Positions 1 through 8,257 of a DNA stretch of 52,071 nucleotides are shown here, in pieces. Below the pieces are notes generated by a model. It searched no databases and was not told the DNA's origin. It worked only from the letters and a program-made list of their open reading frames with translations. Origin of the DNA: CAZDUS01 sp964609375 (GTDB lineage Bacteria > Verrucomicrobiota > Kiritimatiellia > CAIKKV01 > CAITUY01); NCBI GenBank assembly GCA_964609375.1, contig CAZSSA010000008.1, positions 1 through 52,071 on the forward strand, given 5' to 3'. The position numbers were made by a program, and so were the translations under genes. Numbering within the stretch: position 1 is the stretch's first letter; each line of letters starts with the position of its first letter.

Positions 1-186
1 CACCCCGGGAAATGACACAAAGGCTTTTAAACAATATAGGCAGAGGGGCGGCTTTGTTTAGGTTGGTTGACCTTGTTTTAGCTCACCGTTCTTGATTTAT
101 TGGCGAGAAGGTGTAACTTCCGGTCGTGGTTTGGAGGGGAGGGGCATGACGATGCTTGCTAATATAGTATTCGGCGGAGGTGGATT

Positions 187-1272
187 ATGAGTTTTGATGT
201 CAATAAACCCTTCAACGATCTGCCGGCATTGCCGCCTGCGGTGGAGGTGGAAACCAAGGCTGTTCTCAAGCGTGCCATTTCCGCGAACCGGGCGGTGGCG
301 GAACTCAAAGGGCAGGGCGGCGTGATTCCCAACCAGTCCATGCTGGTCAATACTTTGATCCTTCAGGAGGCTAAGGCGAGTTCTGAAATCGAGAACATCG
401 TGACCACCAACGATGCCCTTTTCCGAGCCATGGCTTCCGCCTCTGGGAGAGTCGATCCAGCGACCAAGGAAGTGCTCCGGTACCGCGAGGCTTTGTGGCG
501 GGGATACGGGCGGGTGAAGAAGGGTGCCCGTATGAATGCGGACTTATTCGTCGATCTTGCCCGTGAGATCACACAGGACGCGCGGGGTATTCGGGATAAA
601 CCAGGGACGGTGATTGGGAACCGGAACACCGGAGAGATCGTTTATACGCCGCCTGAAGGCGAACGTGTCATCCGCAAGAAACTAGATGATCTGGAGCGGT
701 TTCTGTATGCGCGTGATGGCATGGATCCTCTGGTCAAACTGGCCTTGTCGCATTACCAGTTCGAGGCGATTCATCCCTTTTTTGATGGGAATGGCCGCAC
801 CGGCCGCATCATTAACATCTTGTTCATGGTGGTGATGGGACTCCTTGACATGCCCGTGTTGTACCTGAGTAAGCGGATCATTGATGACAAGATGGTCTAT
901 TACCGGCGGCTTCGGCAGGTTACAGAACAAGGTGCTTGGGAGGCGTGGGTGCTTTACATGCTGGAAGCGGTTGAGGCCACTGCCCGGCTGACCCTGGACA
1001 AAATTTTCGCCGTGCGGTCTCTGTTGGATAAAACCCTCGACCTGTCCAAGGCTAAATTGCCGTCTCGGGTGTATTCAAAGGAATTGATCGAACTCATTTT
1101 CCGGCAACCCTACACCAAGGGCGAGTTTATTGTGGAGACGGGGCTGGCTGAACGACAGACAGCCGCCGACTACCTTAAGGAACTGGAGCGGATTGGTGTG
1201 TTGAAAGGTCAAAGGGTCGGGAAAGAAAACCTCTATCTCAACGTTGAACTCTATAACCTATTGGCAAAATAA
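187..1272 (+). CDS. Fic family protein, class II (autoinhibited AMPylase-type)
   Basis: A 361-residue Fic-domain protein; the family transfers AMP (or another nucleotide moiety) from a nucleotide to hydroxyl side chains of target proteins. The complete Fic motif HPFFDGNGRTGR is at residues 196-207, with the catalytic His196. An N-terminal inhibitory helix motif of the form (S/T)xxxE(G/N) is visible as S65...E69-N70, which places it in class II, where the glutamate blocks productive ATP binding until released. Residues 1-60 look like the usual Fic_N dimer region and the last ~80 residues like a winged-helix domain (LAERQTAADYLKELERIGVL), as in many stand-alone bacterial Fic proteins. The ATG follows a GGAGGTG site. 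An inverted repeat follows the stop at once. No antitoxin-like partner gene is adjacent, consistent with the inhibitor being built in. The target is unknown. Confidence 0.93.
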   Translation: MSFDVNKPFNDLPALPPAVEVETKAVLKRAISANRAVAELKGQGGVIPNQSMLVNTLILQEAKASSEIENIVTTNDALFRAMASASGRVDPATKEVLRYREALWRGYGRVKKGARMNADLFVDLAREITQDARGIRDKPGTVIGNRNTGEIVYTPPEGERVIRKKLDDLERFLYARDGMDPLVKLALSHYQFEAIHPFFDGNGRTGRIINILFMVVMGLLDMPVLYLSKRIIDDKMVYYRRLRQVTEQGAWEAWVLYMLEAVEATARLTLDKIFAVRSLLDKTLDLSKAKLPSRVYSKELIELIFRQPYTKGEFIVETGLAERQTAADYLKELERIGVLKGQRVGKENLYLNVELYNLLAK

Positions 1273-1293
1273 CATGTCGATGATTTCGACATG
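1273..1293. repeat. Perfect 8-bp inverted repeat directly after fic
   Basis: CATGTCGA and TCGACATG are separated by TGATT and begin at the base after the fic stop codon. A third, diverged half-site (CGTGTCGA) lies at about 1303-1310. There is no T-tract, so it is a weak candidate for a terminator; a protein-binding site or mRNA-stabilising hairpin is equally possible. Confidence 0.5.
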
Positions 1294-1432
1294 TGCCGAT
1301 AACGTGTCGAAAAAGGTTCCGATCAAGATCAGCATGAAATGGGCGCGCTTCCCGGCTTTTGTTGCTGTTGACCTCCTATCATCTGGGGCTTGAGGTGGGG
1401 CGGTATGTCAGTTTTGAGCGGATAAGGGCCTT

Positions 1433-1535
1433 ATGAGTTCCGGAAAAGGTAACAAACTCGCCGTGTTCGAAGGTTGACAGATTAAAAAGATGTTCCACGA
1501 GGACGAGCGGTGGTTCTCAATCATTGTAAGCGAAG
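1433..1535 (+). pseudogene. Remnant of a Bro-N / phage antirepressor-type protein
   Basis: Translation from the ATG at 1433 gives a start, then KLAVFEG, a TGA stop at 1475-1477, then in the same frame QIKKMFHEDERWFSII. This resembles the opening of Bro-N domain proteins (typically K-hydrophobic-FEGKxIRKxWH...EWWFSVVDV), where the TGA falls where a Lys is usual. After WFSII the similarity is lost and the sequence runs into the 3' end of the opposite-strand GIY-YIG remnant. I read it as a decayed 5' fragment: one nonsense change and loss of the rest. The match is from memory of the family pattern, so a profile search is needed. Confidence 0.5.
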
Positions 1536-1538
1536 GCG

Positions 1539-1801
1539 TCAAAAATGGCGGCGGGCAAATTCGCGCCCGGAACCGGACTTAAGGTAGTCCTCAAAAGCGA
1601 CAGCCTTGTCTTTGTCCGCGAACGCAATGCAAGTCTCAAGACGCCAGGGACGAAATTTGGCAGTGTGCGGACACCCCCCGGCGTTGTGTTTGGCTAATCG
1701 ATCTTTAATGTCGTGGGTGATGCCAGTATAATGAGAGAATGGCTCCGCAAGACTGACAAGAATGTAAACGTCGTGATAGGATGTGTCTCTGAAGCTGGCA
1801 T
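1539..1801 (-). pseudogene. GIY-YIG nuclease family protein, start codon lost
   Basis: Reading the minus strand from about 1790 down to the TGA at 1541-1539 gives a nearly complete small GIY-YIG protein of the UvrC-N/YhbQ type: DVYILVSL, then HYTGITHDIKDRLAKHN, KFRPWRLE, and near the end FEDYLKSGSGREFARRHF. The two tyrosines of the GIY/YIG region, the Arg in DRLAKHN and the Glu before YLKSG are all present. However, the frame contains no ATG, GTG or TTG before or within the domain, back to an upstream stop. The nearest ATG (1801-1799) is in another frame, so a small frameshift near 1795 would explain it. An ATT start at about 1831 is the only non-pseudogene alternative. It lies next to the tRNA pair and convergent with the Bro-N remnant. 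Confidence 0.7.
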
Positions 1802-1806
1802 GCCAA

Positions 1807-1910
1807 GCCGTAGTCTCGCAGCGGCTAATTCAAAAGTCCGCCTTTGGCCCTGTTTCACAGGGACTACGGCGTGACAGCCTTCGCTCTTGCTGCGCTGCGA
1901 GCGAAGGCTG
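1807..1910. repeat. Cluster of nested inverted repeats beside the tRNA-Lys 3' end
   Basis: Three perfect stems lie in about 100 bp: GCCGTAGTC (1807-1815) with GACTACGGC (1862-1870); CCCTGT/ACAGGG around a 3-base loop (1848-1862); and CAGCCTTCGCT (1875-1885) with AGCGAAGGCTG (1900-1910). The last ends one base before tRNA-Lys and could act as its transcript-end hairpin, although no T-run follows. It has the look of a REP-like or mobile-element scar, but no second copy was seen in the window. Confidence 0.55.
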
Positions 1911-1911
1911 G

Positions 1912-1984
<73 letters not shown>

Positions 1985-2019
1985 ACGATAAAACCGGGCT
2001 GGAGCCAGCCTGAAAATGG

Positions 2020-2092
2020 AGCGAGCGAAGGGATTCGAACCCTCGACAATCACCTTGGCAAGGTGACACTCTACCAACTGAGTTACGCTCGC
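2020..2092 (-). tRNA. tRNA-Gly (anticodon GCC)
   Basis: The minus strand gives acceptor GCGAGCG/CGCTCGC with discriminator T, a D-arm with AGTTGGTAGA, anticodon stem TCACC/GGTGA around TTGCCAA (anticodon GCC), and a T-arm GAGGG-TTCGAAT-CCCTT. CCA is not encoded. It is first of the Gly-Lys pair; the accessory remnants lie just beyond the pair. Confidence 0.95.
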
Positions 2093-2196
2093 GTAAAAAA
2101 CGGGGCACAATCTATCACGTCTGAGTGAGTATACAACTTTTTTTTCAGGCGCGCGGTGATTTTTGGCGAATGAGTCTGAAGGCATGCAACGGGCAG

Positions 2197-2931
2197 TCAG
2201 GCTTTTCCGGCGGATTGTACCTTGGCGCGCTCCCTGATCATATCGAGGGTGGCGCGGGTGATCACTTCCAGCGGGACTTTTCCTGTGTTCCAGACGGCAT
2301 CGTAGAGCAATGGATCCTCGATGTCGCGGTGGAAGAAGAGCTTGATCAGTTTACGGCGGTCGGCATCCTGTTTGTCAATGGCCTTGGTCGCCGCTTCCTT
2401 GCTGAGCTTGAAGCGTTTCATCATCCAGACGACCCGGTTGGCTTTCGGGGCCACCAGCCGGAGGTGAATGCCCTGGGGCAGGTCGGCGGTGACCAACGCA
2501 CTGCCCCGGCCCACAATGACCACTTTCCCGATCACGGATAGCATTCTCACCACCTTGAAGGTGGTTTTGTAAAGCAGGTATTGCTTGGATTGTCCGGTGA
2601 AGAGGCTCTCAATGAATTCGCGGAATTCGGACCGGTACTTTTCCGACACCAAATCTTCCATTGAGACTTGCAGTTGAGGATCCTTGGCGATGACTTCGCA
2701 CAGATCCTTGTCGAATACATGCCAACCCTCAAAAAGCGTTGTTCCCTTGAATTTCAGGAACTCACTGACGATGACATATGATAAGAGATGGCCGCCTGCG
2801 CCAGCTTGGCGCGAAATGGTAACGAAGGGGAACCCGTATTCAGGGAGGTCTTCGAAATCACGGCGTTCCGTCAGAAACTGTTGCACCATTTTGAGGTGAT
2901 TCATGCCACGTGCCTCCTGAGGATCCATCAA
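2197..2931 (-). CDS. Cytidylate kinase-like family protein
   Basis: A 244-residue protein of the cytidylate-kinase-like family (Pfam Cytidylate_kin2 type). Near the N-terminus it has the family's variant phosphate loop, TISRQAGAGGHLLS, followed by the lid-like arginine-rich section (WMMKRFKLSKEAATKAIDKQDADRRK) and a C-terminal DPLLYDAVWNT segment, the usual family order. These proteins resemble Cmk but their substrate is mostly unknown, so a nucleotide kinase role is inference. The ATG at 2931 follows GGAG at a normal distance. It is divergent from the methyltransferase gene at 3003, with about 70 bp of shared upstream DNA. Confidence 0.8.
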   Translation of the reverse strand: MMDPQEARGMNHLKMVQQFLTERRDFEDLPEYGFPFVTISRQAGAGGHLLSYVIVSEFLKFKGTTLFEGWHVFDKDLCEVIAKDPQLQVSMEDLVSEKYRSEFREFIESLFTGQSKQYLLYKTTFKVVRMLSVIGKVVIVGRGSALVTADLPQGIHLRLVAPKANRVVWMMKRFKLSKEAATKAIDKQDADRRKLIKLFFHRDIEDPLLYDAVWNTGKVPLEVITRATLDMIRERAKVQSAGKA

Positions 2932-3002
2932 AAGCTCCGTCCCTTGCTGCGAGGCTAGCGGAATGGAGGGGATGGAGTCAATTGTAAATCGAAAGTGAAA
3001 TC

Positions 3003-3791
3003 ATGTTGCGACAGGCATGGTCGGTTTTGCTATGGTGTGCCGCCATGAATGAACCCAGTACAGCGGAGGCGCCTGCCTATCCGGAGACGGCGGATATTGA
3101 AACATCGTCGGATGCCTATGCCGCCCGGTTTGCCGGTGCGGCGGGACAATGGATGCTGGAGGTGCAGGAGCGGTTGACACTGGCCATGCTGGCTGATCGT
3201 CCTGAGGTCAGCGTTTTGGACGTCGGGGGCGGGCATGGTCAGTTGGCAGTGCCGTTGTGCAGGGAAGGCTATCGAGTGACTGTTTTGGGGAGTGCCGCGA
3301 GTTGCCGTAAGCGTGTGGCGGGGGTGGTTGAAGCAGGGCGTTGCACGTTTCTAACGGGAAATGTGATTGCGTTGCCGTTTCCGGATCGATCGTTTGATGT
3401 GGTCATTGCGTTCCGGTTGTTGACACATTGCGAAGCATGGCCGGTTCTCATCAAGGAATTGTGCCGGGTGGCGCGGCAGTCTGTTATTGTGGATTACCCG
3501 ACGAGCCAGGGGTTGAATGCCATTGCGCCGGCATTATTTGATGCGAAGAAGAAGCTGGAGGGGGATACTCGCCACTGGCGCCAGTTTCAGCACCGGGAGG
3601 TTCTGGGGGAATTTGCAAAGCAGGGCTACACGGAATTCAGACGGGCTCCGCAATTTTTTCTGCCGATGGTATTGCACCGGGTTTTGCGGAGTCGGTTTAT
3701 CTCGGCGGGGTTGGAAGGGATTTGCCGGGCGCTGGGATTTACGAAGCGGTGGGGGTCGCCGGTGATTCTCGAAGTGAAGCGTGAGACGTGA
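3003..3791 (+). CDS. Class I SAM-dependent methyltransferase
   Basis: A small methyltransferase of the Methyltransf_11/25 type. SAM-binding motif I is VLDVGGGHGQLAVPL, and the post-motif region runs through the family's FPDRSFDVVIAFRLLTH, with a later VIVDYP strand. The substrate cannot be told from sequence. It sits 18 bp upstream of asparagine synthase, so the two are probably cotranscribed. The reading frame opens at 3003, but a second ATG at 3045 (MNEPSTAE) gives a start closer to the usual length; neither has a clear ribosome site. Confidence 0.85.
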   Translation: MLRQAWSVLLWCAAMNEPSTAEAPAYPETADIETSSDAYAARFAGAAGQWMLEVQERLTLAMLADRPEVSVLDVGGGHGQLAVPLCREGYRVTVLGSAASCRKRVAGVVEAGRCTFLTGNVIALPFPDRSFDVVIAFRLLTHCEAWPVLIKELCRVARQSVIVDYPTSQGLNAIAPALFDAKKKLEGDTRHWRQFQHREVLGEFAKQGYTEFRRAPQFFLPMVLHRVLRSRFISAGLEGICRALGFTKRWGSPVILEVKRET

Positions 3792-3809
3792 GTGTAAGGG
3801 GAGTGACTT

Positions 3810-5675
3810 ATGTGTGGAATTGTGGGGTTTACCTGGAAGGATGAAAAACTGGTCAAGCGGATGGCGGATGTGATCCGGCATCGCGGTCCGGACCAGGAGG
3901 GGTTGTTTTGTGATGAGAGCGTGTCGTTGGGGCATCGACGGCTCAGTATCATTGACTTGAGCGATCACGGCCGCCAGCCCATGGCGAATGAAGACGGGTC
4001 GGTACGACTGGTCTTCAACGGCGAGATCTATAACTTCCAGGATCTTCGTGAAGAGTTGATCAAGCGGGGGCATGTCTTTGGCAGCCGGTCCGACACGGAA
4101 GTCATCATTCATGCGTATGAGGAATACGGCACGGAGGCTGTGCATAAGTTGCGGGGCATGTTCGCGTTCGCCTTATGGGACAGCAAGAAGCGGATGCTCT
4201 GGTTGACGCGGGACCGGATTGGCATCAAGCCGCTGTATTATTACCATGAAGGATCGAAGCTGGTATTCGGATCCGAAATCAAATCGATCCTTGAAGACCG
4301 GTCCATCCCGCGGCAGGTGAATCATCAGGCGTTGTATGATTATCTCGGGTTTGAGTTTGTGCCTGCGCCGGAAACCATGTTCCGGAATATCCAGAAGTTG
4401 CCGGCGGGTCATCAATTGATCTGGCAGGATGGCCGTGCCGAAGTCAAGCCCTACTGGGATTTGAATATGGCGCCGAGGCCGAATGTCAGTTTCGATGAGG
4501 GGGTTGAGGCGCTGCGGTATCACTTGGATTCCTGCGTCAAGAGTCACCTGGTCAGCGATGTTCCGCTCGGGGTTTTTCTTTCCGGCGGGCTGGATTCCAG
4601 CGCCTTGGTGGCCATGATGCGGCGCCATATCAGCGGGCCGTTGCGGACGTTTACGATCGGGTACGAGGACAAGTCGTTCAGCGAAGTGGAGTATGCCAAG
4701 ATTGTGGCGGACGCGTTCGGGACTGAGCACCATGTGCTGATGATTGACGACATGAAGCCGGAGTATGTCGAGAAGGCGTTGTGGCATCTGGATGAGCCGA
4801 TGACGGACCTTTCGACGGTGCCGCTGATGCTGGTCTGCCGGAAGGCGCGTGAATTCATTACCGTGTGCCTGAGCGGAGAGGGTGGGGATGAAAGTTTCGC
4901 GGGGTATGACCGATTCAAGGCCAGTCAGTTGAATCAGTACTTCAGTTTTATTCCGGCCCCGGTGCGGCGCTACGTGGTAGGCTCACTGGTGAATGCGTTG
5001 CCTGATCAGCATCAGAAGAAGGGTGCGGTCAATATGCTCAAGCGGTTTGTGGAAGGAGCGAACCTGCCGGCGGATGGGCATCACTTGCGGTGGCAGTATT
5101 TTTCCGGGATGGAACAGGATTTGAAATTGTTCTCGACGGGATTCCGGGAGAAGGCGGTTTTTGACCGGTTCCGGTTGATCCGGAATCACATGGCCCGGTG
5201 CAATGCGACGGATCGTGTGAACCGGGAAGTCTATCTCGATATGCGCTTCATGATGACCGACAGCGTGTTGATGAAGGTGGACAAGATGAGCATGGCCAGT
5301 TCGCTGGAGATCCGGGTGCCGCTGATCGATCATGTGTTTGTCGAGTATATGGGCGGATTGCCGGGCAGTTGGAAATTGCGCCGGATGATGACCAAATATA
5401 TTTTCCGGTCGGCATTGAAAGGGATTCTGCCCGATTCGATTGTGTACCGGGGGAAACAGGGATACAGCCTGCCGGTGAAGCACTTGCTTCGTGGGCAACT
5501 CAAGGATTACATGGTTGGCTTGTTGAACGAGTCACCGGTTATCCGCGAGAACATGAATCGCGACCATATCAACACGTTGATTGCCGAGCATCTGGCGATG
5601 AAGCACAACCACAACCATGTCCTGTGGGCGCTGATGAATGTGGCCATCTGGCATAATAAGTTTCTGAAGGGGTAA
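3810..5675 (+). CDS. asnB: Asparagine synthase (glutamine-hydrolysing)
   Basis: A 621-residue AsnB-type enzyme: it makes asparagine from aspartate, ATP and glutamine-derived ammonia. Cys2 after the removed Met (MCGIVGF) is the class II amidotransferase nucleophile; the glutaminase domain covers about residues 1-200. The synthetase domain has the ATP pyrophosphatase loop SGGLDSS starting at residue 258 and the later LSGEGGDESFAGYDR block. Length and motifs match the family's longer forms, which are often found in sugar or surface-polymer gene sets, so amidation of another acceptor remains possible. It follows the methyltransferase closely; a promoter-like pair separates it from lon. Confidence 0.95.
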   Translation: MCGIVGFTWKDEKLVKRMADVIRHRGPDQEGLFCDESVSLGHRRLSIIDLSDHGRQPMANEDGSVRLVFNGEIYNFQDLREELIKRGHVFGSRSDTEVIIHAYEEYGTEAVHKLRGMFAFALWDSKKRMLWLTRDRIGIKPLYYYHEGSKLVFGSEIKSILEDRSIPRQVNHQALYDYLGFEFVPAPETMFRNIQKLPAGHQLIWQDGRAEVKPYWDLNMAPRPNVSFDEGVEALRYHLDSCVKSHLVSDVPLGVFLSGGLDSSALVAMMRRHISGPLRTFTIGYEDKSFSEVEYAKIVADAFGTEHHVLMIDDMKPEYVEKALWHLDEPMTDLSTVPLMLVCRKAREFITVCLSGEGGDESFAGYDRFKASQLNQYFSFIPAPVRRYVVGSLVNALPDQHQKKGAVNMLKRFVEGANLPADGHHLRWQYFSGMEQDLKLFSTGFREKAVFDRFRLIRNHMARCNATDRVNREVYLDMRFMMTDSVLMKVDKMSMASSLEIRVPLIDHVFVEYMGGLPGSWKLRRMMTKYIFRSALKGILPDSIVYRGKQGYSLPVKHLLRGQLKDYMVGLLNESPVIRENMNRDHINTLIAEHLAMKHNHNHVLWALMNVAIWHNKFLKG

Positions 5676-5752
5676 GGTTATATTGCTGTTCTGACGAGCA
5701 TGGTGGTCACCTTGGTAGACGCGACGGATATTGGATTGTGGTGGGTTATTGA

Positions 5753-5780
5753 TTGAAATTTGCTGTCGGCTATTCATAAT
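5753..5780 (+). promoter_or_regulatory. Candidate sigma-70-type promoter of lon
   Basis: TTGAAA (5753-5758) and CATAAT (5775-5780) are separated by 16 bp in the 140-bp spacer before lon. It would start transcription about 30 bp upstream of the lon start codon. No CIRCE or other heat-shock operator was seen here. Confidence 0.4.
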
Positions 5781-5815
5781 AGGGATTTGTTGGCGAGACC
5801 TGAACGGAGGTTGAG

Positions 5816-8245
5816 ATGGCTGACGATTCAAAAACAGTTGAACCCGAGCTTGTGGAAAAGGAGCAGGCTCAAAAATCCTCGGATAAGAGGGTTATTCCTG
5901 CCCGTTATGTTTATCCTGATGCGCTGCCCCTGATTCCGCTGTTAAGTCGGCCGCTATTTCCCCGCATGATGGTGCCCCTGAGTATTGATGATGAAGCCAT
6001 CAAGGAAATGCTGGCTGCCACCATGAAGTCCTCGACCAAGTTTGTGGGGCTTGTTTTTGCGAGGGAGGTTCCTGGCTCCGAAGAACGGCAGGTTCCCCGT
6101 AAAGCAGAGGATTTGCATAAGGTAGGGGTGATCGCGGAGGTTATTCAGGCATCCCAAGCCGGAGCCGAGGGCTCCATTCAAGTCATGCTGGGGGTGCTGG
6201 AGCGGTTCCGTGTTCTTGATGTGGTTTCCGAAGCCCCCTATATCACCGCCCGTGTCCATTATGTGATTGAGACGGAGATGGCTGACAATGACGAGTTGAA
6301 GGCATATTCCCTGGCCATCGTCACGGCGATGAAGGACCTATTGCAGCTCAACCCGCTGTTCAAGGAGGAACTGAATCTGTTCCTGAACCGGTCCAATATT
6401 CGTGAGCCGGGCCGCCTGGCGGATTTTGCGGCGGCGATGACAACGGCCAGCGGCGGCGATTTGCAGGAGGTGCTGGAGGCGTTCAGCATTCGTTCCCGGA
6501 TCGAGAAGGTGCTGCTTTTATTGAAGCGGGAAATTGATATTTCCCGGCTGCAGGTCAAGATCAGCAAACAGATCGAGGACAAAGTCTCCAAGCAGCAGCG
6601 TGATTTCTTTTTGAGGGAGCAGCTCAAGGCGATCAAGAAGGAACTTGGATTGGTCAAGGAGGGGAAGGAAACGGAGCTCGATGAATTCAAGGAGCGGCTG
6701 ACCAAGTTGACGCTGCCTCCCGAGGCGAAAGAGCGGATTGACGAGGAGATGAACAAGCTTGGCATCATGGAGCCGCATTCGCCCGAGTTTGTTGTCAGCC
6801 GCAATTATGTGGATTGGTTGACCTCGCTTCCGTGGGGGGTATTCAGCAAGGATAGTTATGACATCAAGAAGGCGTCGTCGGTTCTTAATGCCGACCACTA
6901 TGGTCTGGAGGATGTCAAGGACCGTATTCTTGAATTCCTGTCGGTGGGCATCCTGAAGGGGAATATCTCCGGATCGATTATTTGTTTTGTGGGACCTCCG
7001 GGCGTGGGCAAGACCTCCATTGGGCAATCGATCGCCAAGAGTGTGGGGCGCAAGTTCTACCGGTTTTCGCTGGGGGGGATGCGGGATGAAGCGGAGATCA
7101 AGGGTCACCGGCGGACGTATATCGGGGCCATGCCGGGGAAATTCCTGCAGTCCATCAAGGTGTGCAAGACACAGAATCCGGTGATCATGCTGGATGAGGT
7201 GGATAAGATCGGGGCCAGTTATCAAGGTGACCCGGCATCCGCCTTGCTGGAGGTCCTGGATCCTGAGCAGAACCGGGATTTCCTCGACCATTATCTGGAC
7301 GTGAGGTTTGATTTATCCAACGTGGTTTTTATCTGCACCGCCAATACGACGGACACGATTCCGGCGCCGTTGCTGGACCGGATGGAAGTGATTAAACTGG
7401 CGGGGTATATCCTTGAGGAGAAGATGCAGATTGCCAAACGATTCCTGATTCCGAAGCAAATGAAGGAGCACGGGATTGAGGCGCGCCGCCTGGAAATCAC
7501 GGATGCGGCGTTGACTCAGATTATTGACGGATATGCCCGTGAGCCTGGGGTGCGCGGGTTGGAGAATCAGGTGAAGAAGATTTGCCGCAAAGCGGCGAAA
7601 CGGATGGTTGAGGGCAATGTTGACCGTGTGGCAGTGGGGATCAAGAACCTCCATTCGTTTCTGGGTAAACGGTCGTATTCGGATAGTGATCCCTTTACGA
7701 AGCGGCGGGTCGGCGTGGTGATGGGGCTGGCGTGGACCAGTTTGGGCGGATCGACGCTTTATGTGGAGGCGACTCGGGTTGACTCGAAGAATCCAGGCTT
7801 CAAGCAGACGGGGCAGTTGGGAAGCGTGATGGTGGAGTCGTCGGAAATTGCCTACACCTATGTTCGTGCTTTCCTGAATGATGATCCCAAGGCGCGGGAG
7901 TTTTTTGAGAAGCACTTTGTGCATCTGCATGTGCCGGCAGGGGCGACGCCCAAGGATGGGCCGTCGGCGGGGATCACGATGGCGACGGCGTTATATTCGC
8001 TGGTGAAGAACAAGCCGGTCCGGGCGCATTACGCGATGACCGGGGAGTTATCATTGACGGGGTTTGTTTTGCCGATTGGCGGATTGAAGGAAAAGACCAT
8101 TGCGGCCAAGCGGGCCAAGGTGGTGGATTTGATTTTTCCGAAAGAGAACGAGAAGGACTACGAGGAGTTGCCTGCGCATATCCGGAGGGGGTTGCGTCCG
8201 CACTTTGTCCAGACCTTCCAGGATATAGTGGATTTGTGTTTTTGA
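5816..8245 (+). CDS. lon: ATP-dependent protease Lon
   Basis: An 809-residue LonA protease, which unfolds and degrades damaged and regulatory proteins in the cytoplasm. The N-terminal substrate-binding domain covers about residues 35-235, a coiled linker follows (many K/E between 240 and 330), and the AAA+ module has Walker A GPPGVGKT at 393-400 and Walker B IMLDEVDK. The protease domain has the catalytic Ser717 in PKDGPSAG and Lys760 in GGLKEKTIAAK. A GGAGG site precedes the ATG. It is followed 12 bp later by iorA, so readthrough into that module is likely. Confidence 0.97.
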   Translation: MADDSKTVEPELVEKEQAQKSSDKRVIPARYVYPDALPLIPLLSRPLFPRMMVPLSIDDEAIKEMLAATMKSSTKFVGLVFAREVPGSEERQVPRKAEDLHKVGVIAEVIQASQAGAEGSIQVMLGVLERFRVLDVVSEAPYITARVHYVIETEMADNDELKAYSLAIVTAMKDLLQLNPLFKEELNLFLNRSNIREPGRLADFAAAMTTASGGDLQEVLEAFSIRSRIEKVLLLLKREIDISRLQVKISKQIEDKVSKQQRDFFLREQLKAIKKELGLVKEGKETELDEFKERLTKLTLPPEAKERIDEEMNKLGIMEPHSPEFVVSRNYVDWLTSLPWGVFSKDSYDIKKASSVLNADHYGLEDVKDRILEFLSVGILKGNISGSIICFVGPPGVGKTSIGQSIAKSVGRKFYRFSLGGMRDEAEIKGHRRTYIGAMPGKFLQSIKVCKTQNPVIMLDEVDKIGASYQGDPASALLEVLDPEQNRDFLDHYLDVRFDLSNVVFICTANTTDTIPAPLLDRMEVIKLAGYILEEKMQIAKRFLIPKQMKEHGIEARRLEITDAALTQIIDGYAREPGVRGLENQVKKICRKAAKRMVEGNVDRVAVGIKNLHSFLGKRSYSDSDPFTKRRVGVVMGLAWTSLGGSTLYVEATRVDSKNPGFKQTGQLGSVMVESSEIAYTYVRAFLNDDPKAREFFEKHFVHLHVPAGATPKDGPSAGITMATALYSLVKNKPVRAHYAMTGELSLTGFVLPIGGLKEKTIAAKRAKVVDLIFPKENEKDYEELPAHIRRGLRPHFVQTFQDIVDLCF

Positions 8246-8257
8246 TAGAAAGGATTT

